From the NCBI GenBank assembly GCA_900540945.1, contig UQHQ01000017.1:1-43328 (forward strand): 43,328 bases of DNA, in the 5' to 3' direction. This DNA comes from an uncultured Collinsella sp. Its GTDB lineage: Bacteria > Actinomycetota > Coriobacteriia > Coriobacteriales > Coriobacteriaceae. Below are positions 33,653 through 41,674 of the stretch, in pieces. The notes below the pieces were generated by a model that was given only the letters and a program-made list of their open reading frames with translations, did no database searches and was not told where the DNA came from. The translations under genes and the position numbers were made by a program. The first letter of the stretch is position 1; each line of letters starts with the position of its first letter.

Positions 33653-33801
33653 GCCCTTTTGCTTGCGCCCGGGAGGGACGCATATGAAGTTTATCGCGAG
33701 TTCCGCACGCAAAGGAAAGCACTTAATGTGCTTTCCGTCTTGCGCAGGACTGTAGAGCAGGAAACTTCATATGCGGCCCTCCCGGGCGCAAGCAAAAGGG
33801 C
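33653..33801. repeat. Nested palindrome B2 (family B), 149 bp
   Basis: Arms of 25 bp (33653-33677 with 33777-33801) plus 14 bp (33679-33692 with 33762-33775) with a single A/G mismatch between them. Inside, in reverse orientation to B1, are ATCGCGAGTTCCGCAC (33693-33708), the central hairpin GGAAAGCAC-TTAAT-GTGCTTTCC (33714-33736) and CAGGACTGTAGAGCAGG (33745-33761). The central stem differs from B1 at three consecutive pairs, all compensated. The right arm overlaps the tail of the pnp terminator. The 33529-33652 spacer between B1 and B2 is AT-rich without a gene. Confidence 0.88.
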
Positions 33802-33824
33802 GACCCCTGTCCGGAGTCGCCCTT
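33796..33824 (-). terminator. Intrinsic terminator of pnp
   Basis: AAGGGCGAC (33796-33804) pairs with GTCGCCCTT (33816-33824), 11-nt loop. On the minus strand it is followed by TTGCTTGCG, so the U-run is CCCTTTT. It starts 24 nt after the pnp stop. Its 3' strand is part of the outer arm of palindrome B2. Confidence 0.7.
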
Positions 33825-33847
33825 GTTGAGCTGCTTATGTTTAGCTG

Positions 33848-36094
33848 TTACTCGGCGTCGTGGTGACGGCGGGGCTTGCGGCCTCCGTTGTCGCCGGGAC
33901 GGCGCGGACGGTCACTGCGCTCGGAGCGCTCGCGACGCGAACGCTCACGGCGCTGGAAGTGCTCGCCGTCGCCCTCGGAGGAACCCTCAGCGCGAGCCGG
34001 GGCCTCGGGCTTGTCGAGACGATCAAGCGAGATCTTGCCGCGATCGTCGACCTCGATGACGACGACCTTGACCTCGTCGCCCACGTTGAGAACGTCCTCG
34101 ACCTTCTCCACGCGGCCCTTGGCGACGCGGGAGATGTGCAGCAGGCCGTCCTTGCCAGGCAACAGGTTGACGAAGGCGCCGAAGGGCTGGATGGAGACCA
34201 CGCGACCGGTGTACTCCTCGCCCGGCTCGGGAACCTTGATGATGAGCTTGATGCGCTCGACGGCCTGGTCGACGGACTCGCCGGTGCCGCCGACAAAGAC
34301 GGTGCCGTCCTCCTGGATGTCGACCGAAGCGCCGGTCTCGTCCTGAATGCCGCGGATGACCTTACCGCCGGAACCGATGACGTCGCGGATCTTGTCGGTC
34401 GGAACCTGGATGGAAACGATGCGCGGAGCAGTGCTGCGCGTGGTGTGGCGCGGCTCAGGGATCACATCGAGCATCTTCTGCAGGATGAAGGCGCGACCCT
34501 CCTTGGCCTGCTGCAGGGCGCGGGCCAGGATGTCGAAGGTAAGGCCGGTGGCCTTGTTGTCCATCTGCAGAGCAGTGATGCCCTCGGTGGTGCCGGTGAC
34601 CTTAAAGTCCATGTCGCCCAGGAAGTCCTCGAGACCCTGGATGTCGGACAGGACCACGGTCTTTCCCTCCTCCTGGATCAGACCCATGGCGATACCGGAG
34701 ACCGGGCGCTTAATGGGCACGCCGCCGTCCATAAGGGCGAGCGTGGAGCCGCAGGTCGAAGCCATCGAAGAGGAGCCGTTGGACTCCATGACCTCGGAGA
34801 CCACGCGGATGGCGTAGGGGAACTCGTTCTCGTCGGGGAGCACCGGGAGCAGGGCGCGCTCGGCAAGGTTGCCGTGGCCGATCTCGCGGCGCTTGGGGCT
34901 GCCCATGCGGCCGGTCTCGCCGGTGCAGAACGGCGGGAAGTTGTAGTGGTGCATGTAGCGCTTGCCCTCGGTGGGCTCGATGGTATCAAGACGCTGGCCC
35001 TCGTTGAGCATGCCAAGCGACAGGACAGAGAGCACCTGGGTCTGGCCACGCTGGAACAGGCCGGAGCCGTGAACGAGCGGCAGATAATTATCCTTCACCA
35101 TGATGGGGCGAATCTCATCGGCGGCACGGCCGTCGACGCGCTCACCAGTCTCGACGACCATGGTGCGCATGGCCTTCTTCTCGAGCTTCTTGAGCGCCAC
35201 GGGGATTTCGCGCTCCCAAGCGGCCTGCTCCTCCTCGGTAAACTCGGCGCGGATGGACTCCTTCAGAGCCTCGACCTTACCGATACGAGAGAGCTTGTCG
35301 GCGTCGCGAAGGGCAGCTGCCATCTCGTCGTAGTGGGCGAAGATGCGCTCCTGGACCTCCTCGACGGGCTGGTCAAGCGGATACTCCTTCTTGACGATGG
35401 GGCCGTTGACCTGCTCCCACTCGGCGACAAACTCGTCCTGGGCCTGGCAGAAGGCAGCAAGGGCCTCCTGGCCAAACTTCATGGCGGCGAGCATGTCGTC
35501 CTCGGAGATCTCCTCGGCACCGGCCTCGACCATCGAGATGAAGTCGGCGGATCCGCCCAGCTCCAGGTCCAGATCCGAGTTCTCGCGCTCCTCGTAGGTG
35601 GGGTTGACGATAAACTCGCCGGTCTCCACGTTACGGCCGATGCGCACGCAGGCAAGCGGGCCCTCGAAGGGAACGCCGCCGAGCGTCATGGCCAGGGAAG
35701 CACCCATGACGTTGATGACGTCGAAGGGGTTGACCTGGTCGGCGACGAGCGAGGTAGCGACGATGTGTACCTCGTTGCGGAAGCCGTCCGGGAAGCTCGG
35801 GCGAATCGGGCGGTCGATCATGCGCGCGGTGAGCGTGGCCTTCTCGCTGGGACGGCCCTCACGCTTGAGGTAGCCACCCGGGATGCGGCCGGCGGCGTAC
35901 ATCTTCTCGTTGAAGTCGACGGTCAGCGGGAAGAAGTCGTAGTTCTTGCGCTCCTTAGAGACGACCACGGTGTCGAGCATCGTGGTGTCGCCCTGCTTGA
36001 CCAGGCACGCGCCGGTGGCCTGCTTGGCAAGCTCGCCCGACTCAAAGGTGTAGGTCTTGCCGTACAGCTCAAAGGTCTTGGATACGAGTGTCAT
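33848..36094 (-). CDS. Polyribonucleotide nucleotidyltransferase (PNPase)
   Basis: A 748-residue phosphorolytic 3'-5' exoribonuclease. Two RNase PH domains (about 10-145 and 325-465; FQRGQTQVLSVLSLG and EVMESNGSSSMASTCG lie in the second) flank an alpha-helical domain. A KH domain (about 560-620, IRDVIGSGGKVIRGI) and an S1 domain (about 632-700, GAFVNLLPGKDGLLHIS) follow. The last 55 or so residues are an Arg/Glu/Ser-rich tail (RRERSRRERSERSDRPRR), likely an RNA or protein contact. Start ATG follows AAAGGAGAACA. It is downstream of rpsO, the classic order. Confidence 0.98.
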   Translation of the reverse strand: MTLVSKTFELYGKTYTFESGELAKQATGACLVKQGDTTMLDTVVVSKERKNYDFFPLTVDFNEKMYAAGRIPGGYLKREGRPSEKATLTARMIDRPIRPSFPDGFRNEVHIVATSLVADQVNPFDVINVMGASLAMTLGGVPFEGPLACVRIGRNVETGEFIVNPTYEERENSDLDLELGGSADFISMVEAGAEEISEDDMLAAMKFGQEALAAFCQAQDEFVAEWEQVNGPIVKKEYPLDQPVEEVQERIFAHYDEMAAALRDADKLSRIGKVEALKESIRAEFTEEEQAAWEREIPVALKKLEKKAMRTMVVETGERVDGRAADEIRPIMVKDNYLPLVHGSGLFQRGQTQVLSVLSLGMLNEGQRLDTIEPTEGKRYMHHYNFPPFCTGETGRMGSPKRREIGHGNLAERALLPVLPDENEFPYAIRVVSEVMESNGSSSMASTCGSTLALMDGGVPIKRPVSGIAMGLIQEEGKTVVLSDIQGLEDFLGDMDFKVTGTTEGITALQMDNKATGLTFDILARALQQAKEGRAFILQKMLDVIPEPRHTTRSTAPRIVSIQVPTDKIRDVIGSGGKVIRGIQDETGASVDIQEDGTVFVGGTGESVDQAVERIKLIIKVPEPGEEYTGRVVSIQPFGAFVNLLPGKDGLLHISRVAKGRVEKVEDVLNVGDEVKVVVIEVDDRGKISLDRLDKPEAPARAEGSSEGDGEHFQRRERSRRERSERSDRPRRPGDNGGRKPRRHHDAE

Positions 36095-36200
36095 TGTTCT
36101 CCTTTACCCCACAGGCCCCTTGCCTGCGGGCTTCTCATGTGACACGGGCCCCCTGCCCCCGCCACGCTTCAGAGCGTGATTGTTCACGCCCTTACACAAA

Positions 36201-36229
36201 AAGAGCGCCCCGCTGCGCAGGACGCTCTT
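36201..36229 (-). terminator. Terminator after rpsO
   Basis: AAGAGCG (36201-36207) pairs with CGCTCTT (36223-36229), with further GC pairing inside. On the minus strand TTTTTGTG follows. It lies 16 nt after the rpsO stop and 106 nt before pnp, so it would end or attenuate transcription into pnp. Confidence 0.8.
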
Positions 36230-36244
36230 AGCATGTACAAATCC

Positions 36245-36523
36245 TTACTGGATGTTGTCGCGGATGCCCAGAGCCTTGATGAGCTCACGGTACTCGACGA
36301 TGTCGTTCTTCTTGATGTAGGAGAGAAGACGACGACGACGGCCGACGAGCATGAGCAGGCCACGACGAGTGTGGAAGTCCTTCTGGTGGGACTTCATGTG
36401 CTCGGTCAGCTCCTTGATGCGCTCGGACAGGATGGCGACCTGAACCTTGGGGTTGCCGGTGTCGACCGGGGTGTTACCGAACTGGGCAGTCAGCTCCGCC
36501 TTGCGCTCTTTGGAAACAGTCAT
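36245..36523 (-). CDS. 30S ribosomal protein S15 (uS15)
   Basis: A 92-residue ribosomal protein that binds the central domain of 16S rRNA. The sequence VQVAILSERIKELTEHMKSH, then DFHTRRGLLMLVGRRRRLL, is diagnostic of S15. Start ATG 36523 (MTVSKERK) follows AAAGGTGA; the longer upstream frame is not needed. The rpsO-pnp order is conserved across bacteria. A terminator-like hairpin separates it from pnp. Confidence 0.98.
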   Translation of the reverse strand: MTVSKERKAELTAQFGNTPVDTGNPKVQVAILSERIKELTEHMKSHQKDFHTRRGLLMLVGRRRRLLSYIKKNDIVEYRELIKALGIRDNIQ

Positions 36524-36661
36524 TGTTTCACCTTTCGTTTCTTGTCGCCCTCGGGCGACGCTATTCGCCTCGGACTGGGAAGCCGCCGGTGGAGCGAGCA
36601 TCCAAGATCGAGGTACCAACAGGTCGGTATGTTACCACAAGCAGCCCGCGCCTGCGCGTCA

Positions 36662-37411
36662 TCACCGACCCAACATGAATTCCATCGCACGGAGGCGCTG
36701 ATCGGTGTGCGTCGCAGCCCAAACATGCGAAAGCCCCAATAAAAAGGCAGCGGTATGGGGATCGATCCTCTCGGCCATGAGTGCATCGAAGGTCATGGAC
36801 ATGAGGGCGCGCAGCCACGCGACCTCACCGGTCGACACCAGCTCGGCACCCGGAACGCTCGACGCGCACGACCCGCACATGAGCCCGCCCGCCCGGGGCG
36901 AAAAATACGACAGCATGGGGTCTCCGCACAGCACGCAGGCCGAAAAATCGGGTCGATAGCCAACGTGCGACAGCAGCTTAAAGACATATGCCGCCACAAG
37001 TAGATCCATATGCGCCGTGTCGAGCCCGCTGCCCACCAGGGCAAGCGCTCGCTGCGTTATGGCAAAGGTAAACGGGTCCTCGGCGTCCTCGAACGAGCAC
37101 ACACGCGCGACCTCGGCGATCGCGCTCGCGGCGCAGGTCGCCTCGTAATCGGGCGCAGCGCCGAGCGGCGCCTCCATAAGCTCGGCCTGGGAAACCACGT
37201 CAAGCGACCGTCCATGCGCGAGCAGCATATCGACGGTACAGAATAGCTCGCAGCGCGCCGCCAGGCGCCCACCGGGTTTGCGGGCGCCCTTTGCCACGGC
37301 GCGAACCTGCCGACCCCGCTCGTCAAGCATCGTCAGGATCAGGTCCGTCTCTTTGAGCTTCGTCTTGTCGAGGACGAGCACCTTCGTGCGATATGTCCGG
37401 GAGCCTGCCAT
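36662..37411 (-). CDS. DNA repair protein RecO
   Basis: A 249-residue protein that loads RecA at gaps together with RecR. N-terminal OB fold (about 6-80: TKVLVLDKTKLKETDLILTM, KGARKPGGRL) and a helical C-terminal domain with a CxxC zinc site (ACVLCGDP, then CGSCA). The length is typical. It lies 15 nt after era; the era-recO pairing is common in Gram-positives. Confidence 0.93.
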   Translation of the reverse strand: MAGSRTYRTKVLVLDKTKLKETDLILTMLDERGRQVRAVAKGARKPGGRLAARCELFCTVDMLLAHGRSLDVVSQAELMEAPLGAAPDYEATCAASAIAEVARVCSFEDAEDPFTFAITQRALALVGSGLDTAHMDLLVAAYVFKLLSHVGYRPDFSACVLCGDPMLSYFSPRAGGLMCGSCASSVPGAELVSTGEVAWLRALMSMTFDALMAERIDPHTAAFLLGLSHVWAATHTDQRLRAMEFMLGR

Positions 37412-37426
37412 GCGCGCCGCGCGCCC

Positions 37427-38503
37427 TTAGTCCTCGGCATTGTAGCCAAAGCGGCGAATCTGGGCCTCATCGTCACGCCAGCCGGCCTTGACCTTCACGT
37501 CCAGCTCCAAAAAGACCTGCGTGCCAAAGATGCGCTCAAGATCGCGACGGGCGTCGATACCGATATGTTTGATCATTTCGCCGCCCTTGCCAATGATGAT
37601 GCCCTTTTGGCCCTCGCGCTCGACGTAAATGGTGGCGTGCACGCGCAGCACCTTCTTGGTCTGCTCGAGCGCATCGCAGATAACGCCAACGGAGTGCGGA
37701 ATCTCATCACGGGTGCGACGCAAGACCTTCTCGCGCACAAACTCGGCAACGAGCGTCTCGTCGGAAGCGTCGGTACCCATGTCCTCGGGGAACCAACGCG
37801 GGCCCTCGGGCAAAAAGTGCGCAACGGTCTCGATAAAGGCATCGACGTTGAAGTTCTTAACCGACGACGTCACGATCTCATCGTCATATTCCATGAGCTC
37901 GTGGGCTGCCTTAAGCTGCTCCATGACCTGTGCGGGGTCGGCCTCATCGGCCTTGGTGAGCACCAGGACCTTCTTGGAACGGGCGTTTTTGACGCGTTCG
38001 GCAACCCAGGCGTCTCCCCTGCCGATCGGCTTGGTGGCATCAATCAAAAACGCGACGACATCGACATCGTTCAGCTCGAACAGCGCGCTCTTGTTGAGCT
38101 CGGACCCCAGACCGTCCTTGGGCTTGTGGATACCCGGGGTATCGACAAAGACCAGCTGGTAGCCGGGACGGTTGACGACGGCACGCATGCGGCGGCGGGT
38201 CGTCTGGGCCACCGGCGAGGTGATGGCGACCTTTTTGCCATAGCAGGCGTTGAGCAGCGTGGACTTGCCGGCGTTGGGGCGGCCGACCAGCGCCACGAAG
38301 CCGCTGCGGAAACCGGGCTCAACGTCGCCAAAGCCCGCGAAGCTGTCGCCCTCGTCGCACAGGGCGTCGAGTTCCTCGTCGCTCATGCCCTCAAACGGAT
38401 CGAACTCCTCGACATCCTCATAGGCATCGTTCGCTTCGGCATCCACCGCATCCAGGGACTCGTCGTCCAGAGTTTCATCGATAGGCTGCATATTGTCGGA
38501 CAT
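37427..38503 (-). CDS. GTPase Era with acidic N-terminal extension
   Basis: A 358-residue ribosome-assembly GTPase that binds the 3' end of 16S rRNA. G1 GRPNAGKS begins near 74, followed by AITSPVAQTTRRR (switch I), DTPGIHKP (G3) and LTKADE (G4). The C-terminal KH domain has GIIIGKGGEMIKHIG. The first 65 or so residues (MSDNMQ to FGDVEPG) are very acidic, with about 25 Asp/Glu, and absent from typical Era of about 300 residues. The ATG has AAAGGGA upstream, so the extension seems real. Confidence 0.94.
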   Translation of the reverse strand: MSDNMQPIDETLDDESLDAVDAEANDAYEDVEEFDPFEGMSDEELDALCDEGDSFAGFGDVEPGFRSGFVALVGRPNAGKSTLLNACYGKKVAITSPVAQTTRRRMRAVVNRPGYQLVFVDTPGIHKPKDGLGSELNKSALFELNDVDVVAFLIDATKPIGRGDAWVAERVKNARSKKVLVLTKADEADPAQVMEQLKAAHELMEYDDEIVTSSVKNFNVDAFIETVAHFLPEGPRWFPEDMGTDASDETLVAEFVREKVLRRTRDEIPHSVGVICDALEQTKKVLRVHATIYVEREGQKGIIIGKGGEMIKHIGIDARRDLERIFGTQVFLELDVKVKAGWRDDEAQIRRFGYNAED

Positions 38504-38515
38504 GAAAATCCCTTT

Positions 38516-38893
38516 CTAAATAAAGTCGAGCGCGTGGGCAAATACCAGCAAGCCAACAATCGCGGCGGTGATGGAAAGTACGTACACGGAGGCGGCGGCG
38601 ATATCCTTCGCACGCTTTGCCAGCGGATGAAGTTCCTGGGTCGCCAGGTCGACGATCGCCTCCATAGCGGTATTGCACAGCTCGCCGTGAATCACCAAGC
38701 CACAGCAGATGATAACTATGGCCCACTCGGCAATGTCGAGGCCGACAATGCAGCCGGCAACGACGGTACAAACGCCCGCCGCGAGCATAACCTTAATGTT
38801 GCGCTCGGTCTTGACGGCGGTGACGAAGCCCTCCATGGCGTAGGAGAACGACTTTAAGAAGGACGGATGGTCCTTGTTCGATCCGGGAATCAT
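38516..38893 (-). CDS. Diacylglycerol/undecaprenol kinase (DgkA family)
   Basis: A 125-residue integral membrane kinase that in Gram-positives phosphorylates undecaprenol for cell-wall precursor recycling. EGFVTAVKTERNIKVML and NTAMEAIVDLATQELHP-AKRAKDIAAASV carry the family's metal- and ATP-binding residues (Glu, Asn, Asp, Lys). Three membrane segments. It lies between ybeY and era with gaps of 9 and 12 nt, the usual ybeY-dgkA-era order. Confidence 0.93.
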   Translation of the reverse strand: MIPGSNKDHPSFLKSFSYAMEGFVTAVKTERNIKVMLAAGVCTVVAGCIVGLDIAEWAIVIICCGLVIHGELCNTAMEAIVDLATQELHPLAKRAKDIAAASVYVLSITAAIVGLLVFAHALDFI

Positions 38894-38902
38894 AGACGGC
38901 TC

Positions 38903-39412
38903 CTAGTCGTGGGCGTGGTTGGTGATGGGGCCGACGTGGACCAGCTTGGGGTCCTCGCCGCGCTCGAGCGCCAGATCGCGCAGGATGGCATCCTCGCGGG
39001 CCTCCATGGCCTCAGCCTCGTCGTCCTCGATATGGTCATAGCCCAGCAGGTGCAGCATGCCATGCACGAGCATCAGGCGACACTCGTCGGCAGGGCTATT
39101 GCCAAAGCCGGGGGCCTGACGGGCAATGACCTGCGGAGCCAAGATGATATCGCCGAGCTCGAGCGTCTCGTCGGCGGGAATATCCTCGTCAAAGGCCGAG
39201 TCGCATTCAAACGAGAGGACATCGGTGGTACGGTCGATACCGCGCCACTCGTGGTTGAGCTCGTGCATCTCGTCCTCATCGACATACGAAAGAGAAATCT
39301 CGACTTCACGTTCAACGCCCTCGGCGGCAAGCACGACCTCGCAGATGTGCTCTACCTCCTGCGCGTCGAGCAGCGTATCGAGCTCGGCATCGTTGCTGAT
39401 CAATACACTCAA
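38903..39412 (-). CDS. Endoribonuclease YbeY
   Basis: A 169-residue zinc endoribonuclease for 16S rRNA 3' processing and ribosome quality control. The metal motif HGMLHLLGYDH is at 117-127, and RTTDVLSF at 61-68. The start is TTG at 39412, overlapping the phoH stop by 4 bases (TTGA), with AAGGAG 6 nt upstream; no nearby ATG fits. phoH-ybeY overlap and coupling are common. A C-terminal tail of about 15 residues ends in THNHAHD-like His residues. Confidence 0.95.
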   Translation of the reverse strand: MSVLISNDAELDTLLDAQEVEHICEVVLAAEGVEREVEISLSYVDEDEMHELNHEWRGIDRTTDVLSFECDSAFDEDIPADETLELGDIILAPQVIARQAPGFGNSPADECRLMLVHGMLHLLGYDHIEDDEAEAMEAREDAILRDLALERGEDPKLVHVGPITNHAHD

Positions 39413-40392
39413 CGGGACTCCTTTCGGTCGTGCACGCGCTTCTCGCGTACATCATCATAAGCATCGTATGCCTCGACGATACGCCCCACCAAGGCATGAC
39501 GCACCACGTCGGCACGCTCGAGGTGAGAAAATGCGACATCGTCGACACGACCCAAAATCTGCTCGACGTCGGCAAGACCGCCGCGACCCACCAGGTCGCG
39601 CTGACTCAGGTCGCCGGTAATCACAAACTTGGAGTTAAAGCCCAGGCGCGTCAGGAACATCTTCATCTGCTCGGGCGTGGTATTTTGGGCCTCGTCGAGC
39701 ACCACGAAGGCATCGCTCAGCGTGCGGCCGCGCATGTAGGCAAGCGGGGCGATCTCGATCACGCCGCGCTCCATAAGCTCATCGGTGCGCTCGCGATCCA
39801 TCATGTCAAAAAGGGCGTCGTAGAGCGGACGCATGTAGGGATCGATCTTTTCCTCAAGGGTACCGGGCAAAAAGCCCAGGTTCTCCCCCGCCTCGACAAC
39901 CGGACGCGTCAAGATCAGACGGCCCACCTCGTGACGCTTGAGCGCGGCAACGGCGAGCGCCATGGCCAGATAGGTCTTACCGGTACCGGCGGGACCCAGG
40001 CCAAACGTGATGGTATGCGAGCGGATGGCATCCACATAACGCTTTTGGCCGAGCGTCTTGGGGCGAATGGCACGACCGCGATACGAAAGCAGCACATCAT
40101 CGCGAAGCGACGTAGCCTCGTGCTCACCGTCGCGCAAGACGGCCAGGCAGCGAGAGACATCGTCGGAAGACAGCGTGCGTCCGGCGGCCGCCTCGCGAAA
40201 AGCATGCTCGAAAAAGCGTGCCACGAGCTCGACCTCGTCCGGGTCACCGCTCGCGGCGATACTGTCGCCACGGGCGACCACGCGGGCACGAACCAAGCTC
40301 TCCAGCGCACGCAGGACGCCGTCGCCGGCACCCAAAACGCGCGAAGGATCAATTCCCTCGGGAACGGTAAGTCTAATCTTCGAGGCTTCCAT
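39409..40392 (-). CDS. PhoH family ATPase
   Basis: A 327-residue PhoH-like ATPase, thought to be an RNA helicase-type enzyme linked to YbeY. Walker A GPAGTGKT at 133-140, Walker B VVLDEAQN, and sensor-like ITGDLSQ. ARPKTLGQKRY-type and YMRGRTLSDAF motifs are family features (here IRPKTLGQKRYV). An N-terminal KH-like region precedes. Start ATG 40392 follows GGGAGGT; it overlaps the end of the methylthiotransferase gene by 20 nt. Confidence 0.94.
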   Translation of the reverse strand: MEASKIRLTVPEGIDPSRVLGAGDGVLRALESLVRARVVARGDSIAASGDPDEVELVARFFEHAFREAAAGRTLSSDDVSRCLAVLRDGEHEATSLRDDVLLSYRGRAIRPKTLGQKRYVDAIRSHTITFGLGPAGTGKTYLAMALAVAALKRHEVGRLILTRPVVEAGENLGFLPGTLEEKIDPYMRPLYDALFDMMDRERTDELMERGVIEIAPLAYMRGRTLSDAFVVLDEAQNTTPEQMKMFLTRLGFNSKFVITGDLSQRDLVGRGGLADVEQILGRVDDVAFSHLERADVVRHALVGRIVEAYDAYDDVREKRVHDRKESR

Positions 40393-41665
40393 GGACCTCC
40401 CTGCGTGCATGGACCAAGCCGGAATCATCGACTCCGATGATAGCAACATCGAGCAGGCACGGGGCTGCGAGTCCACGGGTATCGTCAAGACGGGCATGAT
40501 GGAACGAACCGAGCGTCAAGTTGTCGCCATACTCGAGCACGGCGCGCTCGACGGTTCCCACGCGGCGGCGAGCGTCGGCAATGGCGAGCTCCTGCGCCGC
40601 GGCTCGCATGCGGCGGCTGCGCTCGGCCATAACCTCGGGCAGTACCTGGTCGGGCATATCAGCAGCAAGGGTACCGGGACGCTTGCTGTAGCGGAACACG
40701 TGCATACGCGAGAAGCCCACGCGACGGCACAGCGCCAGCGACTCCTCAAACTCCTCGTCCGTCTCGCCGGGAAAACCGACGATGACATCGCACGAAAGGG
40801 ACGCCTGAGGCAAGTTGGTGCGAATCATGCGCGCCGTCTCCTCGAAGGCCTCGGCGCTATAGGGACGGCCCATGCGATGCAGTGTCCTGGTGCAGCCGGA
40901 CTGCACGGGCAGGTGCAAAAACGGGGCGATGCGCTTCGGATAGCGCGCCATGACCTTAAGCAGGGGCTCGGAGATATCCATGGGCTCGACCGAGGAAATG
41001 CGCACATGCGGAATAGACGTGCGCTCCATGATCGCCTCGAGCAGCTCATCGATCTCAACGTGTTCATCAGTCGCGCTCTTGCCATCGTAGGCGCCCAGGT
41101 TCACACCCGTCAGCACCACCTCGGGCACGCCGGCCTCCTGAGCCTCGCGAACTTGCTCGAGCACAGACTCGACCGGCACGGAGCGCTCGGGGCCGCGAGC
41201 CTTCCACACAATGCAATAGGTGCAACGATGGTTGCAGCCGTCCTGGATCTTCACGCCCAGACGCGAGCGACCGAGTGCGTCGACAACCTCGCCGTCGCTG
41301 CAGGCGGGAACGTCATCGGACTCAACGCCCAGCACCTCACAGACGCGTTCGGCGACATCGATCTTGGACGGCTCGGCGATCACGCGGTCCGAAAGCTCCA
41401 GCAGCTCCTCGGGATGCAGATTGACCACGCATCCGGTCACGACCACATAAGGCTCATTTGGATAGGCCAGCGCATGGCGAACGGCCTTACGGGTCTTGGC
41501 CTCGGCCTCGCCCGTAACGGCACAGGTGTTAATGACGATCAGCTCAGCATCCTGAGGCTCCACCATCGCAAAGCCCAGGCGCATAAGATCGGCAGTGATA
41601 CGGTCGGACTCAACCCGGTTGACACGGCAGCCGAGGTTGACGACAGAGATATGAGGTGTGAGCAC
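40373..41665 (-). CDS. tRNA t6A37 methylthiotransferase MtaB
   Basis: A 430-residue radical-SAM methylthiotransferase of the MtaB class, which makes ms2t6A37 in tRNAs reading ANN codons. N-terminal cysteines Cys13 (NLGCRVNRVESD), Cys48 (NTCAVT) and Cys79 (TGCVV). Radical-SAM Cys144, Cys148 and Cys151 (CNHRCTYC). The CRVNxxES motif and IPHVRISSVEP point to MtaB rather than MiaB or RimO. GTG start at 41665 after AAGGAG. It lies 9 nt after dnaJ, and its end overlaps phoH. Confidence 0.9.
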   Translation of the reverse strand: MLTPHISVVNLGCRVNRVESDRITADLMRLGFAMVEPQDAELIVINTCAVTGEAEAKTRKAVRHALAYPNEPYVVVTGCVVNLHPEELLELSDRVIAEPSKIDVAERVCEVLGVESDDVPACSDGEVVDALGRSRLGVKIQDGCNHRCTYCIVWKARGPERSVPVESVLEQVREAQEAGVPEVVLTGVNLGAYDGKSATDEHVEIDELLEAIMERTSIPHVRISSVEPMDISEPLLKVMARYPKRIAPFLHLPVQSGCTRTLHRMGRPYSAEAFEETARMIRTNLPQASLSCDVIVGFPGETDEEFEESLALCRRVGFSRMHVFRYSKRPGTLAADMPDQVLPEVMAERSRRMRAAAQELAIADARRRVGTVERAVLEYGDNLTLGSFHHARLDDTRGLAAPCLLDVAIIGVDDSGLVHARREVHGSLED

Positions 41666-41674
41666 GCGGGCTCC

